From positions 1-38,930 of the forward strand of contig DATJHM010000065.1 in NCBI GenBank assembly GCA_035493895.1: 38,930 nucleotides of DNA, written 5' to 3'. The position numbers and the translations under genes were made by a program. A model generated the notes under the pieces. The model saw nothing but the letters and a program-made list of their open reading frames with translations. It did not search any database and had not been told where the DNA came from. Below, one piece after another: positions 25,299 through 33,443 of this stretch (within the stretch, counting starts at the first letter, position 1; every line of letters starts with the position of its first letter). The stretch is from DATJHM01 sp035493895 (GTDB lineage Bacteria > Chloroflexota > Ktedonobacteria > Ktedonobacterales > Ktedonobacteraceae).

Positions 25299-26051
25299 TT
25301 ACTGCTGTCGCGCCACAGGAGTATAGACCGCCTGTTGCTCTTTATTGATACATTCGCGCAAGTAGCTGCGTGCGCGTTCGTAACGCAAACGCACCGTGCG
25401 CTCGGTGCGTTTACACAACTCGGCGATATCATCCCACTTCATCCCTTCAAGAGCGCGCAGGACCATAATCTGGCGATCCAGCGGATCTTGCAGATAGGTC
25501 AGGATGCGCTGACTCTCAGCTTCAGCATGCAGCTGTTCATAGGGATCACCGGGATCAGCCACATCAGCCGTACTTGCATTGCCCTCGTCATCAGCCGTCA
25601 CGGGATGCAGAGACTCAACCAGGGCGCGAGGGACGTGCTGTGGTCGCCCGGAAGGGCGGCCCTCGTCGTCGCGACGATAATACAGGCCCTCTTGCCGCAA
25701 GACACGGTTGAATTCATCGACACAGAGACAGCGCACATAATGCACAAAGTTCTGCGTCATAAATACTTCTTTTACATTCATCGCCTCGCGCAACAGATGT
25801 TCAGCCATATTCGCCACAGCCTCCTCGCGCAACTCGGGGCGATGGCGCAACCCCTGGGAATGGCGTTGGAACAAAGGCGCGCAGCGTTGCAACAGGACAC
25901 CACAGAGATAGCGTACATGCTCCGTCTTGCCCTGAGCCTGGCAAGCACGAACAGACAGAACAAGCTCAATCTCACTTATCTCATAGCGCCCTTCCGGAGT
26001 ACGGCGCCGTAAACGCTCGTCAAGGGTAGGATCACTCAGGTCGATCATCAT
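25299..26051 (-). CDS. Sigma-70 family RNA polymerase sigma factor
   Basis: The 250-residue protein carries a region 2-like block (FVHYVRCLCVDEFNRVLRQEG) and a region 4 helix-turn-helix near the C-terminus (LDRQIMVLRALEGMKWDDIAEL, followed by RTERTVRLRYERARSYL). The middle is a variable acidic linker. It resembles the expanded sigma-factor sets of Ktedonobacteria more than a classical short ECF factor. The ribosome site GGGGGA abuts the first ATG, so the second ATG three bases later may be the real start. The XRE-type gene follows in the same direction. TATAGTA/TACTATA motifs cluster upstream. Confidence 0.75.
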   Translation of the reverse strand: MMIDLSDPTLDERLRRRTPEGRYEISEIELVLSVRACQAQGKTEHVRYLCGVLLQRCAPLFQRHSQGLRHRPELREEAVANMAEHLLREAMNVKEVFMTQNFVHYVRCLCVDEFNRVLRQEGLYYRRDDEGRPSGRPQHVPRALVESLHPVTADDEGNASTADVADPGDPYEQLHAEAESQRILTYLQDPLDRQIMVLRALEGMKWDDIAELCKRTERTVRLRYERARSYLRECINKEQQAVYTPVARQQ

Positions 26052-26664
26052 ATCCCCCAGGAACTACAGGTGGTTTTCGCTTGTGTGGCTCCCACAAAGC
26101 TATTCTTCTTGAGCCCACAAAGAACGGTAATAGGTTTTACATGTGGAATTTTCACTGCATTAAGCATAACAGAAATTGCGAGAAGAGAAAAGCGGTACGC
26201 ACAGACCATCAGGCCTGATATGGGTAGCGAAAAAGTATACTGTAGGTACTATAAGTTTTACAAGTGTTTCAACCGTATAGTATAGTCTTAAAAGCAAACA
26301 AAATTGTACTGTGGAAGCAAGAGATCCCTTTCAGGAATTTTTGGTTTGATGCTTGTGAGCATAGTACCAGAGCCTGTCAGAGTTGACGCTCTATCAGTAT
26401 TACGTATTTTAAGGGACGTGCGGGATACGATAGTACACATCCTACTATACGTTAGTAACTTGTAGAAAGAGCTGAGCTTTTATACACTAAGCAGGAGCGG
26501 GAGGGGTCCGCAGGTTGAGTGGCATTACGGCACAACTGTCATAGTTTTATCTGAGGTTGAAGCCAGGTTATTTGCGCTCAAACACTTCTTTTTGTGATCG
26601 AAAATTCATTGAGAACCTACGTAATCACCCTATCGTCTGGTTGTAGGGGAGGAAAACAGACAAC
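26052..26664. promoter_or_regulatory. Divergent regulatory region with TACTATA boxes
   Basis: This 613-base gap separates the sigma gene from the radical SAM gene. TACTATA or its reverse TATAGTA occurs at 26247-26253, 26276-26282 and 26443-26449, with ATAGTA at 26430-26435 forming an inverted pair with the last copy. The boxes could be operators or alternative -10 elements for the sigma/XRE pair. No gene or stable RNA is apparent. Confidence 0.4.
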
Positions 26665-27858
26665 ATGCTAGAAATTCTACCTAAAATTCCGGTGATGCAA
26701 GCGTCTTATGCCCTGGGCAAACCTCTTGCACTTCCTCTGAATTTAACGATCAGCGTGAGCTATCGCTGTAACTCCCGTTGTAAAACATGCAATGTATGGC
26801 AGCGCCCAAATGATGATTTTACCATAGAAGAGTACGAAAAAACATTTGAGTCGCTTGGTGACGCCCCCTACTGGTTCACATTCAGCGGCGGCGAGCCAAC
26901 ACTTCGTAAAGATCTCCCTGATATGGTGGGTGCCGCCTATCGTCACTGCCGCCCGGGCATTATCAATATTCCCACCAATGGCATCCAATATAAGATTATT
27001 CCAGAGCGCGTCGAGAAAGTTCTTCAGGCCGCCCCCGGCAGCGAAGTCGTCATCAACCTCTCGCTGGATGGCGTAGGAGAGAAGCACGACGTCGTCCGTG
27101 GCGTCAAAGGCAACTTTGAGCATTCCATGCGCACCTATGCCGGACTCAAAGCGCTGAAGAGCCGCTACAAAAACTTCACGCTGGGCGTGCACACGGTTAT
27201 CTCTAACTTCAATATCGATGAATTTGACAATATCTACAAATTCGTCAGCACGGAGCTGAAGCCGGACCAATTTATCAGCGAGATCGCCGAAGAGCGCGTC
27301 GAGTTGGATACGGTTGGCATGGGTATTACGCCTCCACTCGAGAAGTATCAGCCAGTGATCGAGCGCTTGCAGGCGGGCATTCGCCAGGAAGAGAGCGATG
27401 GCGTGGCACGTGTCACACAGGCGTTCCGCGATCGCTACTATGATATCGTGAAGCGCACCCTGGTAGAGAAGCGCCAGATTATCCCCTGCCTGGCAGGAGT
27501 AGCCTCAGCACAGATCGCACCGAATGGTGATGTCTGGACCTGCTGCATCCGTGCCGAGTCAGTTGGCAACCTGCGCGATCATAACTACGACTTCGGGAGC
27601 GCATGGCGAACCGTCAAAGCCGACGAGCTCCGTCGCAGCATCAAAGCGGGCGAGTGCTATTGCCCATTGGCCAATGCAGCCTACACCAACATGGTCTGCC
27701 ACACACCAACCGTGACGGCAGTTGGCCTGGAAGTTGCAAAAGGCGTCGCGGGATCATCCGTCAAAGGCAAAGGCAAGTCGGAGAAGCTGCGTAGCCTGCC
27801 AGTGATTAACGCTGCCCAGGATGCCGCCGACACGAACAAAGTGAAGATTCAGGCTTAG
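26665..27858 (+). CDS. Radical SAM enzyme with SPASM-type C-terminus
   Basis: The 397-residue protein binds a 4Fe-4S cluster through Cys35, Cys39 and Cys42 (CNSRCKTC) and SAM through the GGEPT motif (FTFSGGEPTLR). A C-terminal cysteine-rich segment (CLAGVASAQIAPNGDVWTCC, then ECYCPLANA and VCH) resembles a SPASM/twitch domain with auxiliary cluster ligands. Such enzymes modify peptides, sugars or lipids. No precursor peptide lies adjacent, and the sequence does not let me name the substrate. The last 40 residues are Lys/Gly-rich. Start and GGGGAGG-type site are clear. A strong terminator follows. Confidence 0.88.
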   Translation: MLEILPKIPVMQASYALGKPLALPLNLTISVSYRCNSRCKTCNVWQRPNDDFTIEEYEKTFESLGDAPYWFTFSGGEPTLRKDLPDMVGAAYRHCRPGIINIPTNGIQYKIIPERVEKVLQAAPGSEVVINLSLDGVGEKHDVVRGVKGNFEHSMRTYAGLKALKSRYKNFTLGVHTVISNFNIDEFDNIYKFVSTELKPDQFISEIAEERVELDTVGMGITPPLEKYQPVIERLQAGIRQEESDGVARVTQAFRDRYYDIVKRTLVEKRQIIPCLAGVASAQIAPNGDVWTCCIRAESVGNLRDHNYDFGSAWRTVKADELRRSIKAGECYCPLANAAYTNMVCHTPTVTAVGLEVAKGVAGSSVKGKGKSEKLRSLPVINAAQDAADTNKVKIQA

Positions 27859-27888
27859 TCCGCGAGATAGATAGAACGTGATACAAAA

Positions 27889-27938
27889 AACAATGGGTGG
27901 CAAGAAATGGTTGTTTCTTAGCCGCCCATTGTCTTTTT
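27889..27938 (+). terminator. Terminator after the radical SAM gene
   Basis: CAATGGGTGGC pairs with GCCGCCCATTG (one wobble), and the stem continues inward as AAGAAA/TTTCTT around TGGTTG; TCTTTTT follows. It lies between the radical SAM stop and the convergent small gene at 27960. Confidence 0.92.
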
Positions 27939-27959
27939 GCCAGGCAGTGTACTCGATAG

Positions 27960-28274
27960 TTATGGCTGCGAAGTGCGCAGACTACGAGGTGAAATCGCAC
28001 GCAACTGTGGGTTTGTTTCCTGCAAAAATGTGCGGCGCAAACGTTCGATTTCCTGACGTAGCTCGGCCATCTCTTCAATATGAAGTTGCTCATAGGCGGC
28101 CAGGCGTTGTTGCAGAAGCAAAAGTTCGTAAGCAATATTTCCATAATCGGCCTTAGCTACCTCAGTGCTTTCAAAGGGCTCGTCTTCTGGAAGGATACTG
28201 CTACCTTCATCCGTTACTGCATCGTACGCTTTCGGCATTGGCTGGTACGCTTTCTGCGTATTTGGATCGGACAT
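27960..28274 (-). CDS. Small acidic coiled-coil protein
   Basis: The 104-residue product has an acidic, disordered first half and a helical segment at about 45-85 (YELLLLQQRLAAYEQLHIEEMAELRQEIERL) with heptad spacing, predicting a short coiled coil. No membrane segment or catalytic motif is visible. AAGGGG lies ten bases before the ATG. It converges on the radical SAM gene. I do not recognise the family. Confidence 0.6.
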   Translation of the reverse strand: MSDPNTQKAYQPMPKAYDAVTDEGSSILPEDEPFESTEVAKADYGNIAYELLLLQQRLAAYEQLHIEEMAELRQEIERLRRTFLQETNPQLRAISPRSLRTSQP

Positions 28275-28599
28275 GGCTTGAAATCCCCTTATAATTAATG
28301 TTTACTAATAATAAATACGGTACGTGTATCATGTTGACGCGGCAGATTCGCACGAAATAGATGCCACCTGTTTTGTAGTATTGCGTATTTCTAGAGAGGT
28401 CACAAGGCACGACCGTATAAGGTATGTACGTCTTTCGTATCATTGCCAGATGGCAATTACCAACGTCAGGGATTTGCCCCGGCGTTCAAGCAAGCGGCTG
28501 TTGAAATAACAGCATTGCGCGTACATAGTTCTTAACGTACTATACAATGTGTCAGGATCAAAGAGCCAGTTGTTCACATCTGGCGCAATGGAGTAATGT
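28275..28599. other. Divergent intergenic region with short palindromes
   Basis: There is no gene here. ATTGCC (28442-28447) and GGCAAT (28452-28457) form a perfect short palindrome. GCCAG/CTGGC flank a nine-base gap at about 28565-28583, just upstream of the response-regulator gene. TACTATA at about 28540 repeats the box seen upstream of the sigma gene. These may be binding sites for the divergent genes. Confidence 0.35.
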
Positions 28600-29415
28600 A
28601 TGGTATCCGCAGGCGCTTCTTCTCAGCGGACAAAAACGAAGGCAGACTATGCTCAAGCTCAGAGAAGTCTCTCTGCTGAGCTAGAACACACGCAGGAGAA
28701 GAACAAACAGGCGGAACGAGAACCAATAACTGAAGCGATCGCAATGCAATTACGTTCAGAAGACGCATCCCAGATTCCCATACGGGTTCTGATCGTCGAT
28801 GACCATGAGGTTGTGCGTAAAGGTTTATGTGCAGCCCTGGGCGAGGAAAGGGACTTTGTTGTCGTTGGAGAGGCTGATAGTGGACATGCAGCCCTGGTTC
28901 GTGCCCAGGAATTACAGCCAGACATCGTCTTGCTCGATATTTTTCTGGGTACAACCAATGGACTGGATATCGCGCAACAACTTCAGAGGGCCTGTCCCGC
29001 GTCCAGAATCGTGATTCTGACCGGGTTAGCCGAAGAAGATCTGCTCCTGCGAGCGATGCGTATCGGAGTTCAAGGCTATCTACAAAAATCGTTGCCGCTG
29101 GCCGAGTTATTGTCAGCATTACGCACCGTCCACCAGGGTGAACGCGTGATAGGTGAGCAACGAGCAATCACCCAGGTACTCGACGAATTTCACCGGCTGA
29201 CACGTGAGCAAGATCGCACACGTTCCGGTCTCAGCGAGCTGGAGATCGAGCTAGTACGATTGGCGGCACAAGGTTGTAGTAACAAAGAGATTGCAGCTCG
29301 TCAATTCTGGAGTGAGGTCACAGTGAAGCGAAAGATGCAGGACATCTATCGTAAACTACAGGTAACGGATCGTGCTCAGGCAGTAGCCGAAGCGATCCGT
29401 ACGGGGCTGATCTAA
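28600..29415 (+). CDS. Orphan NarL/FixJ-type response regulator
   Basis: Residues 61-180 form a receiver domain with the acidic pair Asp67-Asp68, phospho-acceptor Asp113 (VLLDIF), Thr141 and Lys163. The C-terminal LuxR-type helix-turn-helix (LSELEIELVRLAAQGCSNKEI, VTVKRKMQDIYRKL) binds DNA. An unusual 60-residue N-terminal extension, Gln/Glu/Lys-rich, precedes the receiver. Normal members begin within a few residues of the DD pair. No histidine kinase is adjacent, so the partner is encoded elsewhere. TGGAG lies seven bases before the ATG. The small zinc-ribbon gene follows closely and may be co-transcribed. Confidence 0.9.
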   Translation: MVSAGASSQRTKTKADYAQAQRSLSAELEHTQEKNKQAEREPITEAIAMQLRSEDASQIPIRVLIVDDHEVVRKGLCAALGEERDFVVVGEADSGHAALVRAQELQPDIVLLDIFLGTTNGLDIAQQLQRACPASRIVILTGLAEEDLLLRAMRIGVQGYLQKSLPLAELLSALRTVHQGERVIGEQRAITQVLDEFHRLTREQDRTRSGLSELEIELVRLAAQGCSNKEIAARQFWSEVTVKRKMQDIYRKLQVTDRAQAVAEAIRTGLI

Positions 29416-29500
29416 CAGAGTTTGTTGTTCATACAATATTCAGTTTCTCTTGAAAACAAGTAGTATCGTACAAGATTCGCAAATGGGAGGATACACCATC

Positions 29501-29776
29501 ATGACCGAATGCCCACAATGTGGAACAATGAATGAAGATGATATCAAAAATTGCAAAGGCTGCCGTGTCAACATGTACTGGGCCTATCAGCATTTTGACG
29601 AGCTAGCTGCTTTGCGCAAGTCCAGAGGTATGGCAACACGTCCTCAGACGGCCTCTTTTCTGGTTGAGACCAGCGGCCGCATCGATGACGGTCCAACTGC
29701 TGGCTGGCTGCGTAGCACCATCAAGAAGTTCGGCTTCAAGGGTGCAGGCAAGCGCGTTTCTACCACCGCTAACTAG
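29501..29776 (+). CDS. Small zinc-ribbon protein
   Basis: The 91-residue protein begins MTECPQCG, continues with a second pair CKGC, and so has a CxxC-CxxC zinc ribbon in its first 25 residues. An aromatic patch (MYWAYQHF) follows, then a basic tail. Such short zinc ribbons often mediate protein or nucleic acid contacts; no function can be assigned. GGGAGGA lies nine bases before the ATG. Earlier in-frame starts at 29450 (TTG) and 29483 (ATG) overlap or precede that site and are less likely. A strong terminator follows. Confidence 0.7.
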   Translation: MTECPQCGTMNEDDIKNCKGCRVNMYWAYQHFDELAALRKSRGMATRPQTASFLVETSGRIDDGPTAGWLRSTIKKFGFKGAGKRVSTTAN

Positions 29777-29788
29777 CCGAGAAAAAAG

Positions 29789-29833
29789 AAAGAGACCAGG
29801 ACAGCTCAGCGGCGATCCTGGTCTCTTTTCTTA
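29789..29833 (+). terminator. Terminator between convergent genes
   Basis: AAAGAGACCAGGA (29789-29801) pairs perfectly with TCCTGGTCTCTTT (29816-29828), followed by a T-rich tail. On the other strand the stem is also followed by Ts, so it can serve the epimerase gene too. Confidence 0.95.
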
Positions 29834-29863
29834 TTTGTTGCATCCAGAGGTGCCACTACAACC

Positions 29864-30907
29864 TCAGGACTTTACAGCGCCAGCGAGAGGCGCATTCTGA
29901 CTTGCCTGAGTGACAGAAGGCTGGTCCATGCCACCAGCATTAAACCATTCAGCGGAGAGGCGAACACCTTCGCGCAGATCAACTTTCGGATCGTAGCCCA
30001 GTTCTTTGCGTGCCTTCTCGATGCTATGCACATTGTTCGAGCCAAACATCAAAGCGCCCAGTTCGGTCACGAGCGGCTTCGTGTTGGTCAGGCGCGCAAC
30101 GCCCTTCTCCGCAACAATGGAGCCGTAGTAGATCGGCAGGTACGGCAGATGAATTCTTGGGCGTTTTCCACCAACTGCGTCTGCGATCTCATTGAACATT
30201 TCCAATGCGGTCAACGGGCGATCGGTGGCGATATTGTACACATTGCCTGGAGCCTTCTCATGATAGGCAGCGAGCATAAAGCCCTGCACGACATCGGTCA
30301 CATAGCAGAAAGGAATGTATTGATCGCCTTTCCCGAGAATCAGCGAACTTCCCTTAATCGTCTTCTGAGCCATACGGCCAAAGTGCAGGCGGTCTCCAGG
30401 GCCAAAGAAGGTATCGGGACGCAGAATCACGGTCTCCACATTGCTATTGACCATCAAGCGACGTAGCATGCGATCGCCCTCGGCCTTGGTAATGCTATAG
30501 GGATCAGCATCGGGGCGCAGAGGATCACTCTCAACCATAGCGCGTGCGTGCCCCAAACCATAAACAGTATGAGAGCTGGTATGGACGAAACGGCGAACAC
30601 CAGCTTCCTGAGCGGCTTTATAGAGATTTTCAGTACCATTGACATTGACCAGACGATAATCAGAAAGGGGGCGATGCACACCCATCATACCCGCGAGATG
30701 AAATATCAGATCGACATCCTTGACAGCCGGAGCCAGCGTATTGCCAGCGGTAATATCGCCGCGCACGATCTCGACCCCTTGTGCCTCCAGCTTACTGGCA
30801 TTTTCCACAGGTAAAACTAATGCACGAATACTCTCCCCACGATCCTGTAATTCTTTTATCAGATGCGACCCTAGCAAGCCGGTCGCGCCAGTTATCAGTA
30901 CTTTCAT
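29864..30907 (-). CDS. NAD-dependent epimerase/dehydratase (extended SDR)
   Basis: The 347-residue protein starts with the Rossmann motif TGATGLLGSHL and has DLIFHLAG, the catalytic SS...YSITK triad (VHTSSHTVYG, DPYSITKAEGD) and the PDTFFGPGDRL segment. It belongs to the extended short-chain dehydrogenases, near 3-beta-hydroxysteroid dehydrogenase and sugar epimerases. The substrate is unknown: sugar nucleotide or sterol-like alcohol. GGAGGA lies five bases before the chosen ATG (30907); the open frame continues upstream to 30955 without family-like residues. Confidence 0.88.
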   Translation of the reverse strand: MKVLITGATGLLGSHLIKELQDRGESIRALVLPVENASKLEAQGVEIVRGDITAGNTLAPAVKDVDLIFHLAGMMGVHRPLSDYRLVNVNGTENLYKAAQEAGVRRFVHTSSHTVYGLGHARAMVESDPLRPDADPYSITKAEGDRMLRRLMVNSNVETVILRPDTFFGPGDRLHFGRMAQKTIKGSSLILGKGDQYIPFCYVTDVVQGFMLAAYHEKAPGNVYNIATDRPLTALEMFNEIADAVGGKRPRIHLPYLPIYYGSIVAEKGVARLTNTKPLVTELGALMFGSNNVHSIEKARKELGYDPKVDLREGVRLSAEWFNAGGMDQPSVTQASQNAPLAGAVKS

Positions 30908-31124
30908 AATAGTCCTCCGAGTTGAATCGCATTCTATGGATATATCGGTGTACAATAGAGAATAGAGTCTGTTCGTCCTATTTATTCAACGAAACAAAGT
31001 TATTTTCTCAACAGAACAAACCTGAAGTACTATTTTTTGTTACTTGTAATTAGATAAGAAACTAGCGTCACTTCAGCATTCTGCCCGATGAAAAAATATT
31101 GTACAAAAGAGAGGATTGTATAAA

Positions 31125-31508
31125 ATGGCAAAAAGACGTTCGAGCCAGGCCACCAGGCCTGCGGCTCCCTCAAAACCAATAGCAAGCACGGCTCCAAATC
31201 AAACCACAACAGAAGCTATTGCCCCCACACAGGCACAACCCCTGACAGCGAGTGCTCCTCCAGCAAGCAGTAAACCAACGGTGCGCATAGTTTTTCCCAA
31301 GTGGCCCGTTTCAAAACCAGGCCCCTGGACAACACCACCCCCTCCGGGAATGCGCCCGGTGAATGCATTGCGACCCGAGCAGGTCATGGAGATCGGCTAC
31401 GATCAGGAGACCGGTGAATCCGGCCCACGATCCGCTACAGAGCAAAGCACTGGTCAGACAAAAGCAACACAGAATGCAGCGCGCAAGCACAAAAAAGAAC
31501 GCCTCTAA
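31125..31508 (+). CDS. Basic Ala/Pro/Thr-rich protein
   Basis: The 127-residue product begins MAKRRSSQATRPAAPSKP and is dominated by Ala, Pro, Thr, Ser and Lys. A short conserved-looking core follows (VRIVFPKWPVSKPGPWTTPPPPG, then NALRPEQVMEIGYDQETGE), and the end is Lys-rich. It seems mostly disordered and may bind nucleic acid or envelope polymers; this is inference. An AGAGAGGA site lies ten bases before the ATG. A 9-bp hairpin (CTCTACTGT/ACAGTAGAG, 31519-31547) follows but lacks a good T-tract. I do not recognise the family. Confidence 0.6.
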   Translation: MAKRRSSQATRPAAPSKPIASTAPNQTTTEAIAPTQAQPLTASAPPASSKPTVRIVFPKWPVSKPGPWTTPPPPGMRPVNALRPEQVMEIGYDQETGESGPRSATEQSTGQTKATQNAARKHKKERL

Positions 31509-31518
31509 CCTCGATTTT

Positions 31519-31952
31519 TCTCTACTGTGGCAAATGCTACAGTAGAGATTATCAACTCTTCCACGATAAACCGCTTAGTATAAGCATACCACAACTTTTC
31601 CTGAGAGAGCCGGGACTACTTTTTTTTCGGCCATATCGGGCTAGACACAAGAAGTTTATTCTACCTTTTCTTTTTTCTCCAGTTGATAGATCTACCTATC
31701 TTAGTCAGGCGCTATCAAAATAATAAAATCTCCATCTTATTGAAATATATAATTTGTTCATCACTTCTACAATGAAGTCAGAGTTGCGGTTGTTCCTCCT
31801 AAATAAGGTAAGAAATGAGAGGCGGACAGGAATGTTCCATATCGCCTGATATGCTTAAAGCCTCTTTCCCCCTGTACCTCACACTCTTTCCTTATATAAA
31901 GAGATACACCTCTATTGTGATGCAAATATTTGTAGAAAGGGAAAAGGGTGCC
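31519..31952. other. Intergenic region with inverted repeats
   Basis: I see no gene. Besides the hairpin at 31519-31547, TTGATAG (31683-31689) is inverted as CTATCAA (31712-31718) with a 22-base gap. The remainder is AT-rich. The open frame entering the next gene from 31815 is not needed to explain its start. Confidence 0.4.
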
Positions 31953-33011
31953 ATGAAAAAACTTGGCATACTGGGCGCGATGCTCGCACTTTGTGTAGCA
32001 ATAGGCTTTGCAGGTTTGCCCGATGTGGGAGCCCATTTAGCCTCAAATAGCGCTCAGGCGGTACACAAGAGTACGGCCAATATTACCGTCTCAAGTCATG
32101 CCCATGCGGTACACAAGAAGGCAGCTAATGTCACACGCGCCTATCTGGTTTCAAGTCATGCCCATGCGGTACACAAGAGTACGGCCAATGCCACACGCGC
32201 CTATCTGGTTTCAAGTCGTGCTCTTGTGGTACACAAGAGTACGGACGAGACAGCACGCCCCAATTTAGCTTCAACCCGTGCTCATGAGGTACACAAGAAA
32301 GTTAGCGATCCCACGCGCTCCCCTTCAGACGCAAAAAATGGCAATGTGAAACTTCAGACCATTACCAAATTTATACACATCCGCACATGCTATCCTGGTC
32401 CTGATTGGAAGCACAAAAATCCGTGTAAGAAACACCATCCATGCCATGGCAAAAAGTGTCATCACAAGCACCCATGTAAATGCCACGAGCATAAAGACCA
32501 TCACAAGTACCCATGTAAATGCCACAAGCATAAAGACCATCATGGCAAACGGGGCCTCAATGCTGGATTTGATACGGTTACAACAGCGCCAGTAACGCTC
32601 CAGCCACCAACGCCAGTAGATAGTACCTATACGACCTATCCTACGACAGTTGCCGTCTTACCATTGCCAGAGGGTAAATTTGTCGTGAATGCGATTATTC
32701 CAATAGCGTTTCAAACGTCTCATGGGCAGGTCAGATGCTCGTTCAACATTCTTAACGGCCACACAGATGGTACGCCGCAGGCAGCAACGGCGATAGCCAC
32801 TGCTCCAACGTCTGGTGAAAGTGTCAATGGCTATCAAACGCTACCGCTGACGGATTCGGTAACCATCGATGCCAAAAATGGAACAGTGCAGGTTGTTTGT
32901 ACGCTCGAGACGAATAGTAGCGACATCCCAACAGCAACCGCTCAGGCAGGGACTTCCATCACAGCGGACCAGAAGTCCAAGCTCAAATTCATACCTCAAC
33001 CTCTTGGATAG
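31953..33011 (+). CDS. Secreted Cys/His/Lys-rich repeat protein
   Basis: The 352-residue protein has a signal peptide (MKKLGILGAMLALCVAIGF). Four 20-residue repeats follow at 47-66, 67-86, 87-106 and 107-126, with a shorter related piece at 31-46; each carries an AVHKS-type core. Residues 146-198 are extremely rich in Cys, His and Lys (cysteines at 146, 158, 164, 169, 175, 177, 188, 190), with a repeated 13-residue unit (HPCKCHEHKDHH). This part should bind metals or form disulfides. The C-terminal 140 residues are Thr/Val-rich and beta-like with two cysteines. AAAGGG precedes the ATG by four bases. The combined architecture is unfamiliar to me. Confidence 0.8.
   Translation: MKKLGILGAMLALCVAIGFAGLPDVGAHLASNSAQAVHKSTANITVSSHAHAVHKKAANVTRAYLVSSHAHAVHKSTANATRAYLVSSRALVVHKSTDETARPNLASTRAHEVHKKVSDPTRSPSDAKNGNVKLQTITKFIHIRTCYPGPDWKHKNPCKKHHPCHGKKCHHKHPCKCHEHKDHHKYPCKCHKHKDHHGKRGLNAGFDTVTTAPVTLQPPTPVDSTYTTYPTTVAVLPLPEGKFVVNAIIPIAFQTSHGQVRCSFNILNGHTDGTPQAATAIATAPTSGESVNGYQTLPLTDSVTIDAKNGTVQVVCTLETNSSDIPTATAQAGTSITADQKSKLKFIPQPLG
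32080..32330. repeat. 60-bp coding repeats in the secreted protein gene
   Basis: Four successive in-frame 60-bp units (centred on GCGGTACACAAGAGTACGG) encode the 20-residue repeats. Units 1 and 2 are nearly identical, the later two diverged. A second repeat of 39 bp lies at about 32463-32540 and encodes the Cys/His units. Confidence 0.85.
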
Positions 33012-33060
33012 GCTGGAGTATGCGAATCCAACCACTCAGGAAAACTTGAAGTGATGCGTC

Positions 33061-33112
33061 AAAAACCTCCGCCAATACGCTGAAATTTCGGCGTATTGGC
33101 GGAGGTTTTTTA
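33061..33112 (+). terminator. Strong terminator after the secreted protein gene
   Basis: ACCTCCGCCAATACGC (33065-33080) pairs perfectly with GCGTATTGGCGGAGGT (33091-33106) and is followed by six Ts. The A-rich upstream side makes it usable on both strands. Confidence 0.97.
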
Positions 33113-33443
33113 TCATATCAAAACGATATGCAGCATGAAGCCGATCTTCGGCTCCAATAAGCAACGCACCATCTTTTTCTTTGCCATAAATCATCTTTCA
33201 GGCTACAAACTAGCATACGCTCAGATAGTTATCCTCAGCAGGCCCCTATCCTGCCAGCGGCGCATATAGCCCAATATGGCTATATATCAACATATTTCAT
33301 ATTTACAGGTTGTGTATAGTGCTAATATGCATGTGTTCCCATTTGTTCAGATGCAGGACGTAAAATTTCGTCATGTGCATTTGCGTATGTGTGAATTGCA
33401 TAAACGCGGGGGTCTGCAAGTTGTATATTCGAGAGAGGATACA

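Noticed and set aside
25149..26012. 287-residue frame antisense to the sigma factor
   Set aside because: The sigma-factor frame has recognisable regions 2 and 4; this one has none and begins inside the XRE-type gene.
33276..33443. Upstream part of the CHAP protein frame
   Set aside because: It has no ribosome site and non-coding-like composition, and it would bury the signal peptide 60 residues inside the protein.
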